Below are positions 1 to 12,090 of a stretch of 64,000 nucleotides of DNA, one piece after another (position 1 is the first letter of the stretch; each line of letters opens with the position of its first letter). A program made the position numbers and the translations under genes. The notes beneath the pieces were generated by a model. That model was given only the letters and a program-made list of their open reading frames with translations, was not told the DNA's origin and searched no databases. The DNA is from Pipra filicauda (lineage: Eukaryota > Chordata > Aves > Passeriformes > Pipridae). The stretch is from the NCBI RefSeq assembly GCF_003945595.2, contig NW_024104421.1:3038001-3102000 (forward strand), in the 5' to 3' direction.

Positions 1-230
1 ACATCCCACAGACTTACAGAATGACAAGGATACTTGTATCAAAAGGAGAATACAAAAAGTACCTGGCATTTTGGAAATTTCCACTGCTTTTGAAAGACAC
101 TGTTACTTTTGCAGTGGCAGGAATTAGACTACAGTGAAAACAACAGTACTTAAATACTCTTATTTGGCCTGCTTCCACATTTTTTTCCTCTTTCCTGAAC
201 AGGTAAAACAAGTAGTAACAAAACCCAAAC

Positions 231-233
<3 letters not shown>

Positions 234-262
<29 letters not shown>
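234..262. repeat. (CA)n microsatellite
   Basis: A clean dinucleotide run of about 14 units. Confidence 0.97.
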
Positions 263-264
<2 letters not shown>

Positions 265-1324
265 TCCTACAGTGAACTTGAGGATTGACAAACAAGGATA
301 ATTGCCACCTAAAGAAAAAAAAATCTAACACACTTGTTAAGTCAAAGATTTTAGAAAGCCTATACATTATGAAAGGGAAAATGGTAATCAGAGCTGTCTA
401 AAGAAATGGGATAATAGGCTTAATGTTTGGACTACACCAATAAACTTGCCATCAATCAGAACTAGAATATATAATTAAAATTTGAAACTCACACAGAACT
501 GTACAACCTGCAAATTTCAAGTTACTATTTCTTTAAGTCCTACTTACACAAAAACTACACTTAAGGTCTTACTATAAGGAACATGAGTATCCATTTCTTC
601 TACCAGTCTCAGAGCTGTTTATACAAAGGTCCTTCCTCTGCAGCTCCTCTAAACCAGGTCAGCCCTTCTTGAATAGTCGAATTTTGCCTCAAAAGCACAT
701 ATTTCACTTTCAAATCATATCTGAAACCTACTTTTCCCCCTTGGTCTCCTAATCCTCTTTTCTTTATTATGTTACATACTGCCTAATGTAAATGTACTTG
801 ATTTCATTACAGCATTAGATATAATTCATTATTTAATTTTGAAAGCCTATTATGCCACTTTTCAATATCCCACTCCTTCAGTGAAGCACCATGTTACGTT
901 TTAATATGGAAGATATTAATGGAGGTGAACCTCTAGTATTACTTCTGTTAAAGCTACCCAACCCTTTCAGTTATTAAGATACTGTTTTCAATTGCTTTTA
1001 ATTGTGATTTTACCAGCTAATATGAGTTTTCCATGCTGCTTTCTGTCTCAGGCTGAACATTTGTGCATGGCATGAAAAAAACCAGTTTATTAATATCCAC
1101 TGATTTATCCTAGTTTAATAAAAAATACTCAACAACTATTTCCTTTAGTGAACTTATTCTTTGCAACAATTCATATAGACCACCACAATACAGGCCTTTG
1201 TGCCAGGGCTGCATCTTTTGCCTTGCCCACCCACTTAAGTGTGGCCAAATTGGCTTTTGAAAACCTCCCTCTGCACAGGCTCCTCAGAGACCTGCTGAGA
1301 CTTAAAACCCAAACTGCCATTACA

Positions 1325-1715
1325 AATACTAATCAAGCACTTCCCCTATGAATACAGGCTGAGAAAATTGGGGCTGTTCAGCCTAAAGAAGGAAAGGCTG
1401 AATGGAGACTTCATAGACACCTGGAGAGGGACTCTTCATGAGGAGCTGTAGCAATAGGACAAGGGGGAATGGCTTCCAACTGACAGAGAACTGGTTTAGA
1501 TTAGATATTAGGAAAAAATTCTTTACTGTGAGGGTGGTGAGACACTGGAACAGGTTGCTGGCTGCTCCATCCCTGGAAGTGTTCAAGGCCAGGTTGGATG
1601 GGGCTTTGAGCAACCTGGTCTAGTGGAAGGTGTCCCAGCCCATGGCAGGGGGCGTTGGAATGAGACCATCTTTAAGATCTGTTCCAACCCAAACCATTCT
1701 ATGATTCTAGGATCT
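1325..1715 (+). mobile_element. CR1 LINE, 5'-truncated 3' end
   Basis: This is a CR1 non-LTR retrotransposon remnant in plus orientation, antisense to CACNA1C. The segment 1438-1623 still reads as the C-terminal end of CR1 ORF2, with the characteristic RLDIRKKFFTVRVVRHWNRL and APSLEVFKARLDGALSNLV, ending in TAG. Several residues between these blocks are missing relative to typical CR1. The element ends with the CR1 tail ATTCTATGATTCT. No reverse transcriptase domain remains, so it is inactive. It is the best-preserved element of the window. Confidence 0.93.
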
Positions 1716-2647
1716 TACAGCTTCTGCAGACCAGAATGTAAGACACATCCACAGAGCTGAGCAAGGGCTACAGAGGCCTTCAAGGACCCATACAATAACT
1801 GTTCTCATCTGCTCTGAATCAAGTTGGAATAAAGCAACTGAGCTTTGAGTTGAGGCTGCTCTCTCAGTATTTCTACTGCTGGCATCCAGACATCATTGGG
1901 AAGGACACTGATCTCAAAAGCAAAAGAGTTAAGGTCAAACCAGAGACAGGCTCAGACTAGGAGACTAATGTGTTGAGAACGGAGCTAGAAAGAAGAAGCC
2001 TAGAATGTGCACTGGGATTAATTACTTGATTACAGAGACCAGGTTTAGGAGCAGAAAAGAATTTAAGAGTAGAATTAACAAGAGAAGTGGTCAGGAAGCT
2101 GAAGCTGAGTGAACATAGCACTGAGATCAAATGAGGAAACAGGTGGGAAACATATGAAACCACTGTGGAAGGGAGACTGAAGTTAGAAGGAAAAAGAAAA
2201 AGCAAAAGGGACAGGTCGGGTAGAAGCTGTAGTGGAAGAAGGAAAATTACTTGGCAAAGCAAAGATAATGAATCTAAAAAGCAACAAAAAATAGGGACAC
2301 ACACATATGAGAGATCTCAGAGCAGGCAAAGAGGTGGCAAACAAAAAGAAGCACAGACTGGTTGAGGACACTGGGGTCACTGGTATAAAGAGAAGCAGAA
2401 GGCTGGGATTGGATCAGGGCTCAGGGAACGCGGTAGTTTTGGTCCTGCTAGTAACACAGATGTCAATCTGCACTTTACCAGTTCCATCTTAGTAAAGCCT
2501 AGGAAATTACACCACTGTGTTAGGAAAAAAAAATTGCTTTTTACCTTTATTTTTCCAGTTAGTGACCACTGTCTTGGAACTGATTGCTACAGATTTTATT
2601 CTTTCCTTGACAGTCTTTCTACAGCATTTCTTCTAATGGTCTGTGTG

Positions 2648-2772
2648 ATGGGAAACTTGAGACAGCAATTTATCCAAGGCCACACAGTTTACCAACACTA
2701 GGACCAGCAGACCAGCTTGAATATCTTGCTCTCAAACCCAAAGCTTATTCTTCCACCCTGTGTTTCACTACA
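2648..2772 (+). mobile_element. MIR-like SINE fragment
   Basis: The order of motifs matches the MIR core and 3' half: a 'gaaacttgagac' start, 'atccaaggccacacag', then a region resembling 'cagagctgggattcaaacccag', and a 'ccaccctgtg' ending. MIR-type SINEs are ancient amniote repeats that survive in birds as diverged fragments. The assignment is by eye. Confidence 0.55.
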
Positions 2773-5700
2773 CCTAGACATGCTGAGTATCAGCCTCTCT
2801 CTGCAAGAGGCAGGACTTCTGAGAACTTTGGGAAATGTTGGGCCTAACTTCCATCATATTTAACTTCCAGAAAGATTGTGAATCACTGTGATTCTAAGGA
2901 AGAAGTCCTGAAGGATTTTTTGGCAAAATCTCCTTTCTTCTCCTCATCCTGACTCCCATCCCATTCCAAACTCCTCAGCATCCCTCTTCCAGCTTCTGTC
3001 ACTTATTCCTCACTTTTCAAGTTCTATAACCTCCCCCAGCTGTAGCAGTGCTGGCACGAGGCCCAAGGTAATAAACCTATCAGAGTTTATTAGTTTGGTA
3101 TGCACTCTATCCCACCCTGCACCTCACCCCTGATTTTAGCATCTCTCATTATTCACTTACTAGCTGGAAACTGTCACACAGGAGCATGATAGCAATGACA
3201 TCACAGAACCAAAAGCCTTTGTGCAGTATTCTTCCTCACTCTTATGCAGAAAAACCACCCTTTCTTTTCCTGACCCTCTCACCTACACTTTACTCTCTAA
3301 CACTTTCTGACTTTGCACAACAAAAATTGAGAGGCTGTTCAGTCTGGTGACTCCAAAATTCTGGACACAAAAAAATGCTTAAGTTTGTTATGCCAATATA
3401 TAGAAACATAATAGATAGTCACATCCACATGTATTGTGTCAGCCTGCTGAAAATGCAAAAAAAAAAATAAATCTAAAGACACTTTCTTCTTTTTTAATAC
3501 ATGAATCACCAGCTCAAGTGGATAGTACCATAATCACCAGTCAATAAAGCAGCCATACCTTCCTGAAAGGCAAGCCCCCTTTCTGTAGGCAGACACAAAC
3601 TGACAAAAGCACTAACAAGCAAGCAGAAATCCCATCTTTCCTTTCACAGGGTCCTATTTCAGGTTTAACAAATTAGTCCGAGGGTGACATCCCATTATAA
3701 GCTCACATATAAACATGAGAGATCTTTTTTTAAATTTAACTAGTGTACAACAGGATTTCCTTCCTGTAATCAGGACAAGAAAGGGAAAGCAGAGCTATCA
3801 AAACAACACTAGGAATATTCTCCTGCTCTTTATCCAAAGCATAAACAACCAACTGAGCTGCCTTCCCTGGAACGTGTTGCAAACTTTGGTCTTAACCTCA
3901 TTATGTTATCACCATGCTGTGACATTGTCCAGGCTTGTGCCATTTGCAGTTGCCAGTAAAGTGACAGAAACATTTTCCTCTCAGCTTCCTATCTTAGGCA
4001 GTCTATAGTTTTATTCTGTTATCTCTGTTCTAATACATAATTGCATGGACAAAAGCAGAAAGCCTCCATATCAGTTGCAGCCTCTGATGCAGGCTAACTT
4101 TAATTCCCCTCAAACTAGCTCCAATCTTCCTGACTGCACTAATACACAATGGCTCTTTGCACAGAAATTTACTTTACAAGTAAATTTAAACAAAGTCTCA
4201 GCAATTTCATTAATGCCAAAAAAATTTTGCATATAATACGACTCCCCTCCATTTGTGCAAGTTCAATAGTTTTCCAGGAACACACTGCAGAAGTAACATA
4301 TAAAAATTGCTGAAGCCAATCTCGAGCATTTATTATGAGTATATTATATTGTTCTGGCATTTTTCTTAAAGCCAGTGACAAAGACACTGCAGGCAGCATA
4401 AAAATGTGGAATTTGGGGTTTAGTATAAATGTGCATTTAGAAAATGAAAGTGCTTCACAGTCCAAGTTACCATCCCTAGACTTGATAGAAATTACTTGAG
4501 GATTTGCAGGAATTATTATTATAGGAAGACAGATTGCAGAGAAACAGTCAGAATATCCGTGTGGTATTTGGCCTAAACTTGTAATACATAACAGCTATTC
4601 ACAATTCCTGCAAAAGGGAAGGAATTCTTCACTGGACTCTTCTGCAGTTAGTTCCAATGCTCATCTCCGTGGCATCACATCAAATACAACTTGTAGATAA
4701 AGCTTATTAAAATGGAGACATGGTTTTTTACAGGTAAATGAGCCTCCAAGACTTCTGTGGAAGGCATGCAGCACTATGTGTGCCCTGTTTGACCAATGGC
4801 TGGTTACAGGTATGAACTTCATACAGAGAAATTATTCATCAAAACATTATGTAGGTATCATTTTTTACTTTTATACAGAGAAGGAAAGAAGCCACTCGCA
4901 CAATCCAGAATTCCTTTCTCCTTCCTCACCTTCAGTCACCTTGTTTGAAAAGTTATAAGAAAACCTTAGAGGAGGAATATTCAGTCCCTAAGGGAAACGT
5001 GGCAGCTTATTGGAAAACTGTTGTACTGCCACTTTTAGACTCTGTAAAACAGTTACTGCCCATCACGTTTTCTGTAGAAAGTTTCTCGTGTCTCAAGAAG
5101 TTAGGGATGGCTCAGGAAAGCAGGGATGAGGGAGTTTCTGTGGTAGCTTTAACCCTAAAAAGACTAAATTACAAAATGGAAGTGAATCGAGAGTTCTCAC
5201 GCAGGGATGATTTCTTCTGGGCACCTACAAGGATTCTGTACACATCTGATCACACTTCTGCTCAGTACACACCTCTGTGCACACATTGCACACAGACACT
5301 CACTGCCTGTATCAGATTAAGGCCTTTGGAGCTCAAGGACTTCACAGGTACAAAATAAATTCGATTGTGAAATACACGCTCACAGGTAGAAAAAGATGAA
5401 AAAGATGAAGTGAGAATGAGATGAGCTTTTACACAAACATATTATTAACCCCAACTTCTTTTTAGTCTCTTCCATGTACAGTTTGGCTCTCTGACAGTAA
5501 GGCCCACTCTTGTACAGTTCCTGCCTTATGGAATACCTTTCCTTTAACTCCAAGTTTCATCTATTCTTTCATCCCATTCTAAAACACAACTAACATTTTT
5601 TCCACCCTTATCTCACCCATTTGCCTCTCTTTCCCCTCTCTGTTTCTCAGGACTTTACTCACAAAGTACAGCACATGACTCCAAAAGTGTGTTTCTCAAC

Positions 5701-7252
5701 AGCAGTATATCCATGCCAAGAGACATGTATATCACTGAGAAAACAACAACAAACCCACAAAACACACAAAATCCACAGACACAGACTAACAAGAGATAAT
5801 AGGACCAAAAGCTACTGAGCAGTCAGAGCTCAAGGGTTTGATCTCTAGTGTAGAAGAGAGCCTTGATTGCACCAATACAAGCCCCTCATGGGATACATTA
5901 GCATCCCATTTTCCATTTTTAATTTTTTTTTTCCATTAAGACACAAAGAACAAAAAGTGGACTCAAGCAGACTCCTCATTTAACTTTGTTCTCCCTCTAC
6001 TTCTGTGAAACAGCTATTTAGATAAATTAACAATGCCTCCTCATCCTCAAGGCTATAACATTTCCAAACTTTCCTGAGATGATAATTCTTATTTGGCTGA
6101 GTTTTTTTTAAATCCTACTCACAAACAACATGAGTGTTTTGATAGACTGACCAAATGATGCAAAAGATGTCTTGCAAAACAGATGCAGAATAGCGAGGTG
6201 CACACATTTCTGGATTGTAGAACAGTTTCAATATACCTCATTCAGCTATGAACATACTTCCAACCCAGTATTAGCCAGCAGCCTCCTCACTGAATTAAGG
6301 CAAATACCCACACCCAATTAAACTCAAGGCAAATTGTGATCCTCTGACCTTCAAATCTGCTTCGTTTTCCTCTTTCAGCCTTGAAAGTCAGAACATGCAA
6401 TGAACATACTGTCTTTTTCACCAAAGGATCAATTAAATCTGCTTTTTATTAAAGATAGCAATTTTTGAGAGGTGCCATACCGAAGTTTTTTAAACATCCA
6501 TACCACAGTACACCACTGTTAAACACTCAGTCATGCTAACAAGGAGCAGCCAAAGAGAAAAAAGACCAACTCAAGTATATTGTGAATATGGAGATTAATT
6601 AACAATCATTTATCACCTTCTGCTCCTATTTTTAAATTTCTTAAAGGAGTTACAGTGCAAATGCATTCAACTACAAATTTTTTACTCCCCCCTCCTTTTC
6701 TTTTTTTTTAAACAAAAAAGTACTGTTTCAGCAATTCATGAAGTTTGTAATGTGTTTTATTAAACTTCAAGAGATATTTAATCAAATGACTGACTTCCAA
6801 GAACAGCATGAATCTTTTGAATTACAGCGTCTGTCAGCCATCCCAGTTGTCGCTAGTTTAGAAGTTTGGCTTTTGTTTTTCTCCTCTGTTGCTCTAAAAT
6901 TTCTTAAGTCTCAATAAATTTTAATCAGGAAATAACCTCCCAGCTCCTAAACTCTGGGAGTAAGTTTTCATCCTGATTCAACCAGACAAATAGGAGATTT
7001 GTTCACATACTTGAGAGGAAACAAAATGTTTTCTGCTAATTCAGGGAACTGTGTTCCAGAGTTGTTTTGTGTTGTGCCCTTACTGGACAAAATTCTTGGC
7101 TATGGCTTCATGCTAAGCCAAAAGCAAACACTCTTCCCTTTTTATATGGACAGTTCTATCCCAAAGTACCAACACTAGCATCAGTGGTGACAGAAGAAAA
7201 GCTATATTGCCCCAATATGAGAGAAGAATAAAAAAACCAAAAAACCACAACT

Positions 7253-7277
7253 AAAAAAAAAAAAAAAAAAAAAAAAA
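7253..7277. repeat. A25 homopolymer
   Basis: Twenty-five consecutive A follow an A-rich, C-interrupted leader (7228-7252). No recognisable retroposed sequence lies just 5' of it. Confidence 0.95.
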
Positions 7278-7751
7278 TCACACGAACACTTTTCAACCAA
7301 ATAAATACACGTGTCTGAAATGCAAGCATGAATGTACTTCCCAGAAATCAGTCATCAAGCTGTGCTCTCAGGTATCACCTGAGAGGAGGACAGTATCAAT
7401 TTCACAACAGCACATTGGAAGACATAAACCACCATATAATCCCTGATTGAAGGATTTCTTCCCCAAATACCTGCAGTTTAAAAGTTACCAAGCACTTTTG
7501 CAGCAGGCAGAAATTTGTTAACCTAAACACCACACACAGCACCTGCACAATTTTTGGAACATTCTTTTCTAAATCCAGCTCAACTGTAACAGGTGCTAAT
7601 GTGAATAAACAAGACCTAGCAATCAAACCCAATTTTTGTTATGTTCTCAGAGTTGATGGATATATTTATGTTCCCCAGCTTCAACAGTCTCTACGATCGC
7701 TTTTCAAAAGGACTTTCAAAACAGCAAGACAAAACACCATCGAGGACTTAC

Positions 7752-7857
7752 CAGATTGGAATTGGTGGCATTGGAATCATCTTCTGGAAAGGGGATATAG
7801 ATAGCTAAGGCCACACAATTGGCAAAAATAGTCAGTAAAATAATTATTTCAAATGGT
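7752..7857 (-). CDS. CACNA1C: CACNA1C exon 3 (helix IS1 and start of S1-S2 loop)
   Basis: The 106-nt exon supplies the last base of Lys124 and residues 125-159. Residues 125-147 ([14 protein letters not shown], ending AIYIPF) are the first transmembrane helix of repeat I, in the voltage-sensor domain. Residues 148-159 start the extracellular S1-S2 loop: acidic PEDD is followed by the sequon Asn153-Ala-Thr, a known N-glycosylation position in this channel. The start is fixed by the frame: only the acceptor after CAG at 7858 gives WKPFE without a shift. The donor is CTG followed by GTAAGT (7751-7746), a standard U2-type site in phase 0. The next exon lies outside the window. Confidence 0.97.
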
Positions 7858-7869
7858 CTGAGGAATGGA

Positions 7870-7878
7870 GTTAAGGAA
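7870..7878 (-). promoter_or_regulatory. U12-type branch site of intron 2
   Basis: The sense strand reads TTCCTTAAC, an exact consensus branch-point sequence recognised by U12 snRNA. The acceptor CAG follows after a short spacer with no long polypyrimidine tract, typical of minor introns. Confidence 0.92.
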
Positions 7879-10800
7879 ATTGTTCCAAAATGTGCACACA
7901 AAAATAAAATAAAAAAAAATTTATAAGAATTCTGTTTAAAGAAAGCATTCCAAGCCCCTTATACTCTGAAAAGAAGCATATGCCTTTTTAAGTGCTTTTA
8001 GGAGCTTCCAGCCAAGAATCTTCCTAATATGTCAAAAGCAGTGTAGGCCAGTCGCGTGCCAGAGTAAACACAGATTTCTAAAAAGTTTTTTTCTTCTTTA
8101 ATTTATTTAGATTGCATTTTCCCGATTTTCCTTCTAGTGTGGCTGTACTATTTTTATTAACAGAAACCTGCTCTAGAAGGACTGCCTTTGTTCCTCTTGG
8201 GATTAGTTTCTCTTGGTCTTTTTCTGCCTGCATTTACAAATTCTCAAATAATTTTAACAAACATTTTGGTTTGGGTTTCCTTGGGGGTTTTTTTGGAATT
8301 TTTTTTTCTTTTGTTGTTGTTGCTGTATTTCTTTTCCCCCTTTCTCGGTTTCTCTCTCATATCTCAAAGTTAAACGTAAGGGTCCAAGGAATACATGTAT
8401 ACATTGCTAGATGCTTAAAAGATGATAAATTTTGTTAAGGTAAAAAAAAAAGGCTTTGTCCAAAATGTGCTTACACTGCCAGGTATACTTGTTTTGCTTA
8501 AAAATTATTTGAGGGAGTATTTCTTTTTCTTTTATTCACATTTTATTTGGCATCACAGAGACTACAAATGTGCCTGCACAGTATATCAGGGACACCAGGA
8601 AGCTAAGAGTTCCTTATGATAGAGAAACCAGCAACAATTCATGGGCATTTCAACCTTGCAGCAACTTTGTAAGGGGGAACAAAAAAAACCCCAAACATTT
8701 GGAATGTTCAACAAAGAAATCCTGTGTGACCTCAATGTTCTTTGACTGTCCATTGGAATCAAAGGGCATTTTTCTACTGCCTGGTTTGTTGGCACTGTAC
8801 TTCATCTACTTCAGTGGACTCCTTGATCTCAGCTGCTGTGAAGTGTCTCCCAACTCAGACTAGAGACCAGATTTACAGTCTGTCTACATTTAGTTGCCTG
8901 CAAGCATATCCTGGAGGTTAGCTCTGGGATAACTCACCAGTACTCTGGAGGAGAATGAAGAGCAGGACAGGACAGGGAGAATGCCAAGCATAACCTGTGC
9001 CACAGAGAGCATTTGAGCCTGAATTTATCTACCATGGGACTGGTTCTGCAGCGCTGCCAAATGTCAACACAGCATGGGTGATTTTGGTCAGCAGACTACT
9101 GTTCTCAGCAGCCTTCAGTAGGAAAAAACTGAAGATCTTTTAATGTGCAGCTGAACTGCAAGACAAACACAAATTCCAGGCACCTGACTGCTGTTTATAC
9201 TCAAATATATTCTGCATTTCACATATGGAAGGCTCAGCGCGTTCCAAAATCACCAGACTCCTGTGCTTAAGCCTTTTAATAGTAGGAGATATATGATACT
9301 ATGGAGGAACAAGAGCAGGTCAGGGTAGGTAGATTCCATGTGATATCAGTGAGTCTTCTCAGGTATATACCTCAGGTTGTTTATATAATGTGTACTGCTT
9401 AAACACCTGGATTTCCATAGCCTTTCCTGGTCTTAATTGTTTTATTTCCTAGATTTTTTTGTTGTTGTTCTTTTGGCAGGATTATCATCTATTAACTCAT
9501 CACTGTTTATGCATATTTCCTTTTACTTCTTTTTATTGCACTGTCAAAATAAAATCATATAACACCTACAAATACAGTGCAGACAAAGCAGAAAATTAAA
9601 TATGCAGCTAAATCTTTGCAAAATAAGGCAATTAATTCATTTTACTTTTTCATAAATGCAACTGCACCTTCAGGCTCTTAACACTATAACGTTTGGGTAA
9701 GAAATGCCACTGAAGTACCATATGATATTTGTTTAATATCTATTATGCTTAAACTTCAGTGGTTCAGCAAATTAAGCTAAGCTTTCCTCATTAGCTTTTA
9801 GCAATTAGGAAAAGTCAGAATACAGGATAAAATTAAACCTTATCACAATCCTTTGATATTGCTACTTGTCATTGAAGTGTTTCATGTTTATAAACACTAG
9901 ATGTGCAATGAGAGGTTCTGGTGGAAAAAAAAAAATACTTCCATCAGCTCACCCAAAACCAAACAAAACCAAAAAATGCAAGCTTCAGCATCTTTGGACT
10001 GATTTAATTGCATTGTTTGGTCCTCTCTTGATCTCAGCAGTGTTGTATCCTGGTTTACAACACATCATTCCCATCATTCATTGCTGATCTTATTCATCTA
10101 TCAAATGTCACTCTGTGCTTTCTCTAAAGGCATGTGGTTACTGGGGTGCTGGCAACTAAACCAATACTCAGCTTCATCCTGTTAGTCACTATCAATCATT
10201 ATATGCTTAAGGTATCAGAGCTATGTCAGAAGCAATAAAAAGTAGCAAACTTAATCGAGGGATTAAAAATCAGCATCTGAAGAAGAAAGGAATAGGTAGG
10301 CAGGTAGTTTAAGGACATCTAAGAATTGACAGGGGCATTTTTAACAACTTCTTCATCTGAAAAATATATCTATGTCAGCAATATTTAATATACTCATTTT
10401 TTATTTTCACCTTTCTAACATCCCACCAGACACCTAAAGGAATAATATTATCATATTATCTTAAATGCCTTAACTAATTTTTTATCATACTAACTACTGC
10501 CAAGTTCTGTACTACCTTCCCTTGACTTGCTTATCTATGCCTAAAAACATGCATTTTCTTCTGTATTTACTGAAGCACTCCATTAGCTTGTGATTAGGGT
10601 TAGTATTGTTTTCTATTCGGGGATGCAAGGGAGATGTATTTTATTTCAGTTTGTGTTTCACACCAAATACTCAAATTCCAGCTTGCACTGATCAGACTTG
10701 GATGACTAGAAGGGCTTTGCTCCTTGCACTTAAAAGCCTTGGCCCAGCTCTCAAAGGCTTTCCAGGGAAGCAGCACTGACCCTTACATTGGGCAGTTCTG

Positions 10801-11173
10801 TGTCAGTGGTTATCTGTTGTCTGTGGCACAGTCTGTCTCATGTTCAGACAATTAGATCTGGCTCTGCACTGCATTTGTACATGTTGCAGGATTACTGTAA
10901 CGTGTTTCTTTTTCCCTTCTTCTAGATAAGCATTATCCCTTACCATACATTACTGAGCCTTACTCGTTTAAGTGGAATTCCAATAAAATTAACAGTCCTG
11001 AGCCCTGGTTCAGAATCTTACTGCATAAACTTGGGGATTTTTTTTACCTCCTCCTTTTGCCCCATTCTTTTCTCCATACTGTAGAAAGCGTGATGCCACG
11101 TGATTAACAAAAAAAAAAAAAGTGTGGAATTCAAAGTACCAGAGCTGTTGACTGGTGGTACCTCTAAGGGCCT

Positions 11174-11313
11174 GCAAAAAAGCAACCATTAAAAAAACCC
11201 AAAACCAAACACAAAAAACCCCCAAACTAAAACAAACCACAAACAAACAAATAAATAAAAAACAAACAAACATTTAAACACAAAAAAAAACCAAACCAAA
11301 ACAAAAAAACCAC
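11174..11313. repeat. A/C-rich tract (T/G-rich in CACNA1C RNA)
   Basis: The plus strand is a low-complexity mix of CAAA, CAAAC and A runs about 140 bp long. In the CACNA1C transcript it becomes UUUG/UGUUU-rich, about 395-534 nt downstream of exon 2 in the U12 intron. Confidence 0.85.
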
Positions 11314-11697
11314 ATGAAAGTCCCAGAAAGGAAAAGGAAAGCCAGTAGCTGCTATCAATCCCATAGAGTCAGTTCAATTCTGGTCTCAGATACTTTGAAT
11401 ATCTCCCATCCATTTCAGTCTGGGCCATGTGTTTTCAAAAGAGTAGAATTCAACTCCTAACCCTCATCATTTAAACTTCCAGTGGTTTCTTACACACAGG
11501 TGTAGTTAAGGCTTCAGCTCTAATCTTCCTCCCTTCCCCCTCCCCCTGCATAAACGATCTCAGTTAAGACATCAGGAACCATTCATGTACTTTAAGTTCC
11601 CAGCAGCGCCTTTCAACTTAAGGTATTGATTTCCCCACGCTTCTGAATAGCACCCGATGTGCACGAATGAGTCGCTGTTTCCTGAGCCAGAACATCA

Positions 11698-12090
<393 letters not shown>

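Larger units (their letters stand above)
1..7751 (-). other. CACNA1C intron 3, 5' part
   Basis: This is intron sequence downstream of exon 3. It contains a CA microsatellite, one CR1 remnant, one MIR-like remnant and an A25 run. I see no exon, RNA gene or long open frame with coding character. Exon 4 was looked for as the continuation of the IS1-IS2 loop and was not seen. In mammals this intron is the largest of the gene and carries regulatory elements and disease-associated variants; nothing here can be equated with those by eye. Confidence 0.85.

Noticed and set aside
7856..7857. AT-AC reading of intron 2
   Set aside because: An AC lies just after the CAG, but using it shifts the frame; AG keeps Trp-Lys-Pro-Phe intact.
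8112..8438. Hydrophobic 108-codon plus-strand frame resembling a membrane protein
   Set aside because: Hydrophobicity comes from a T-rich low-complexity region; it lies in intron 2 with no other coding sign.
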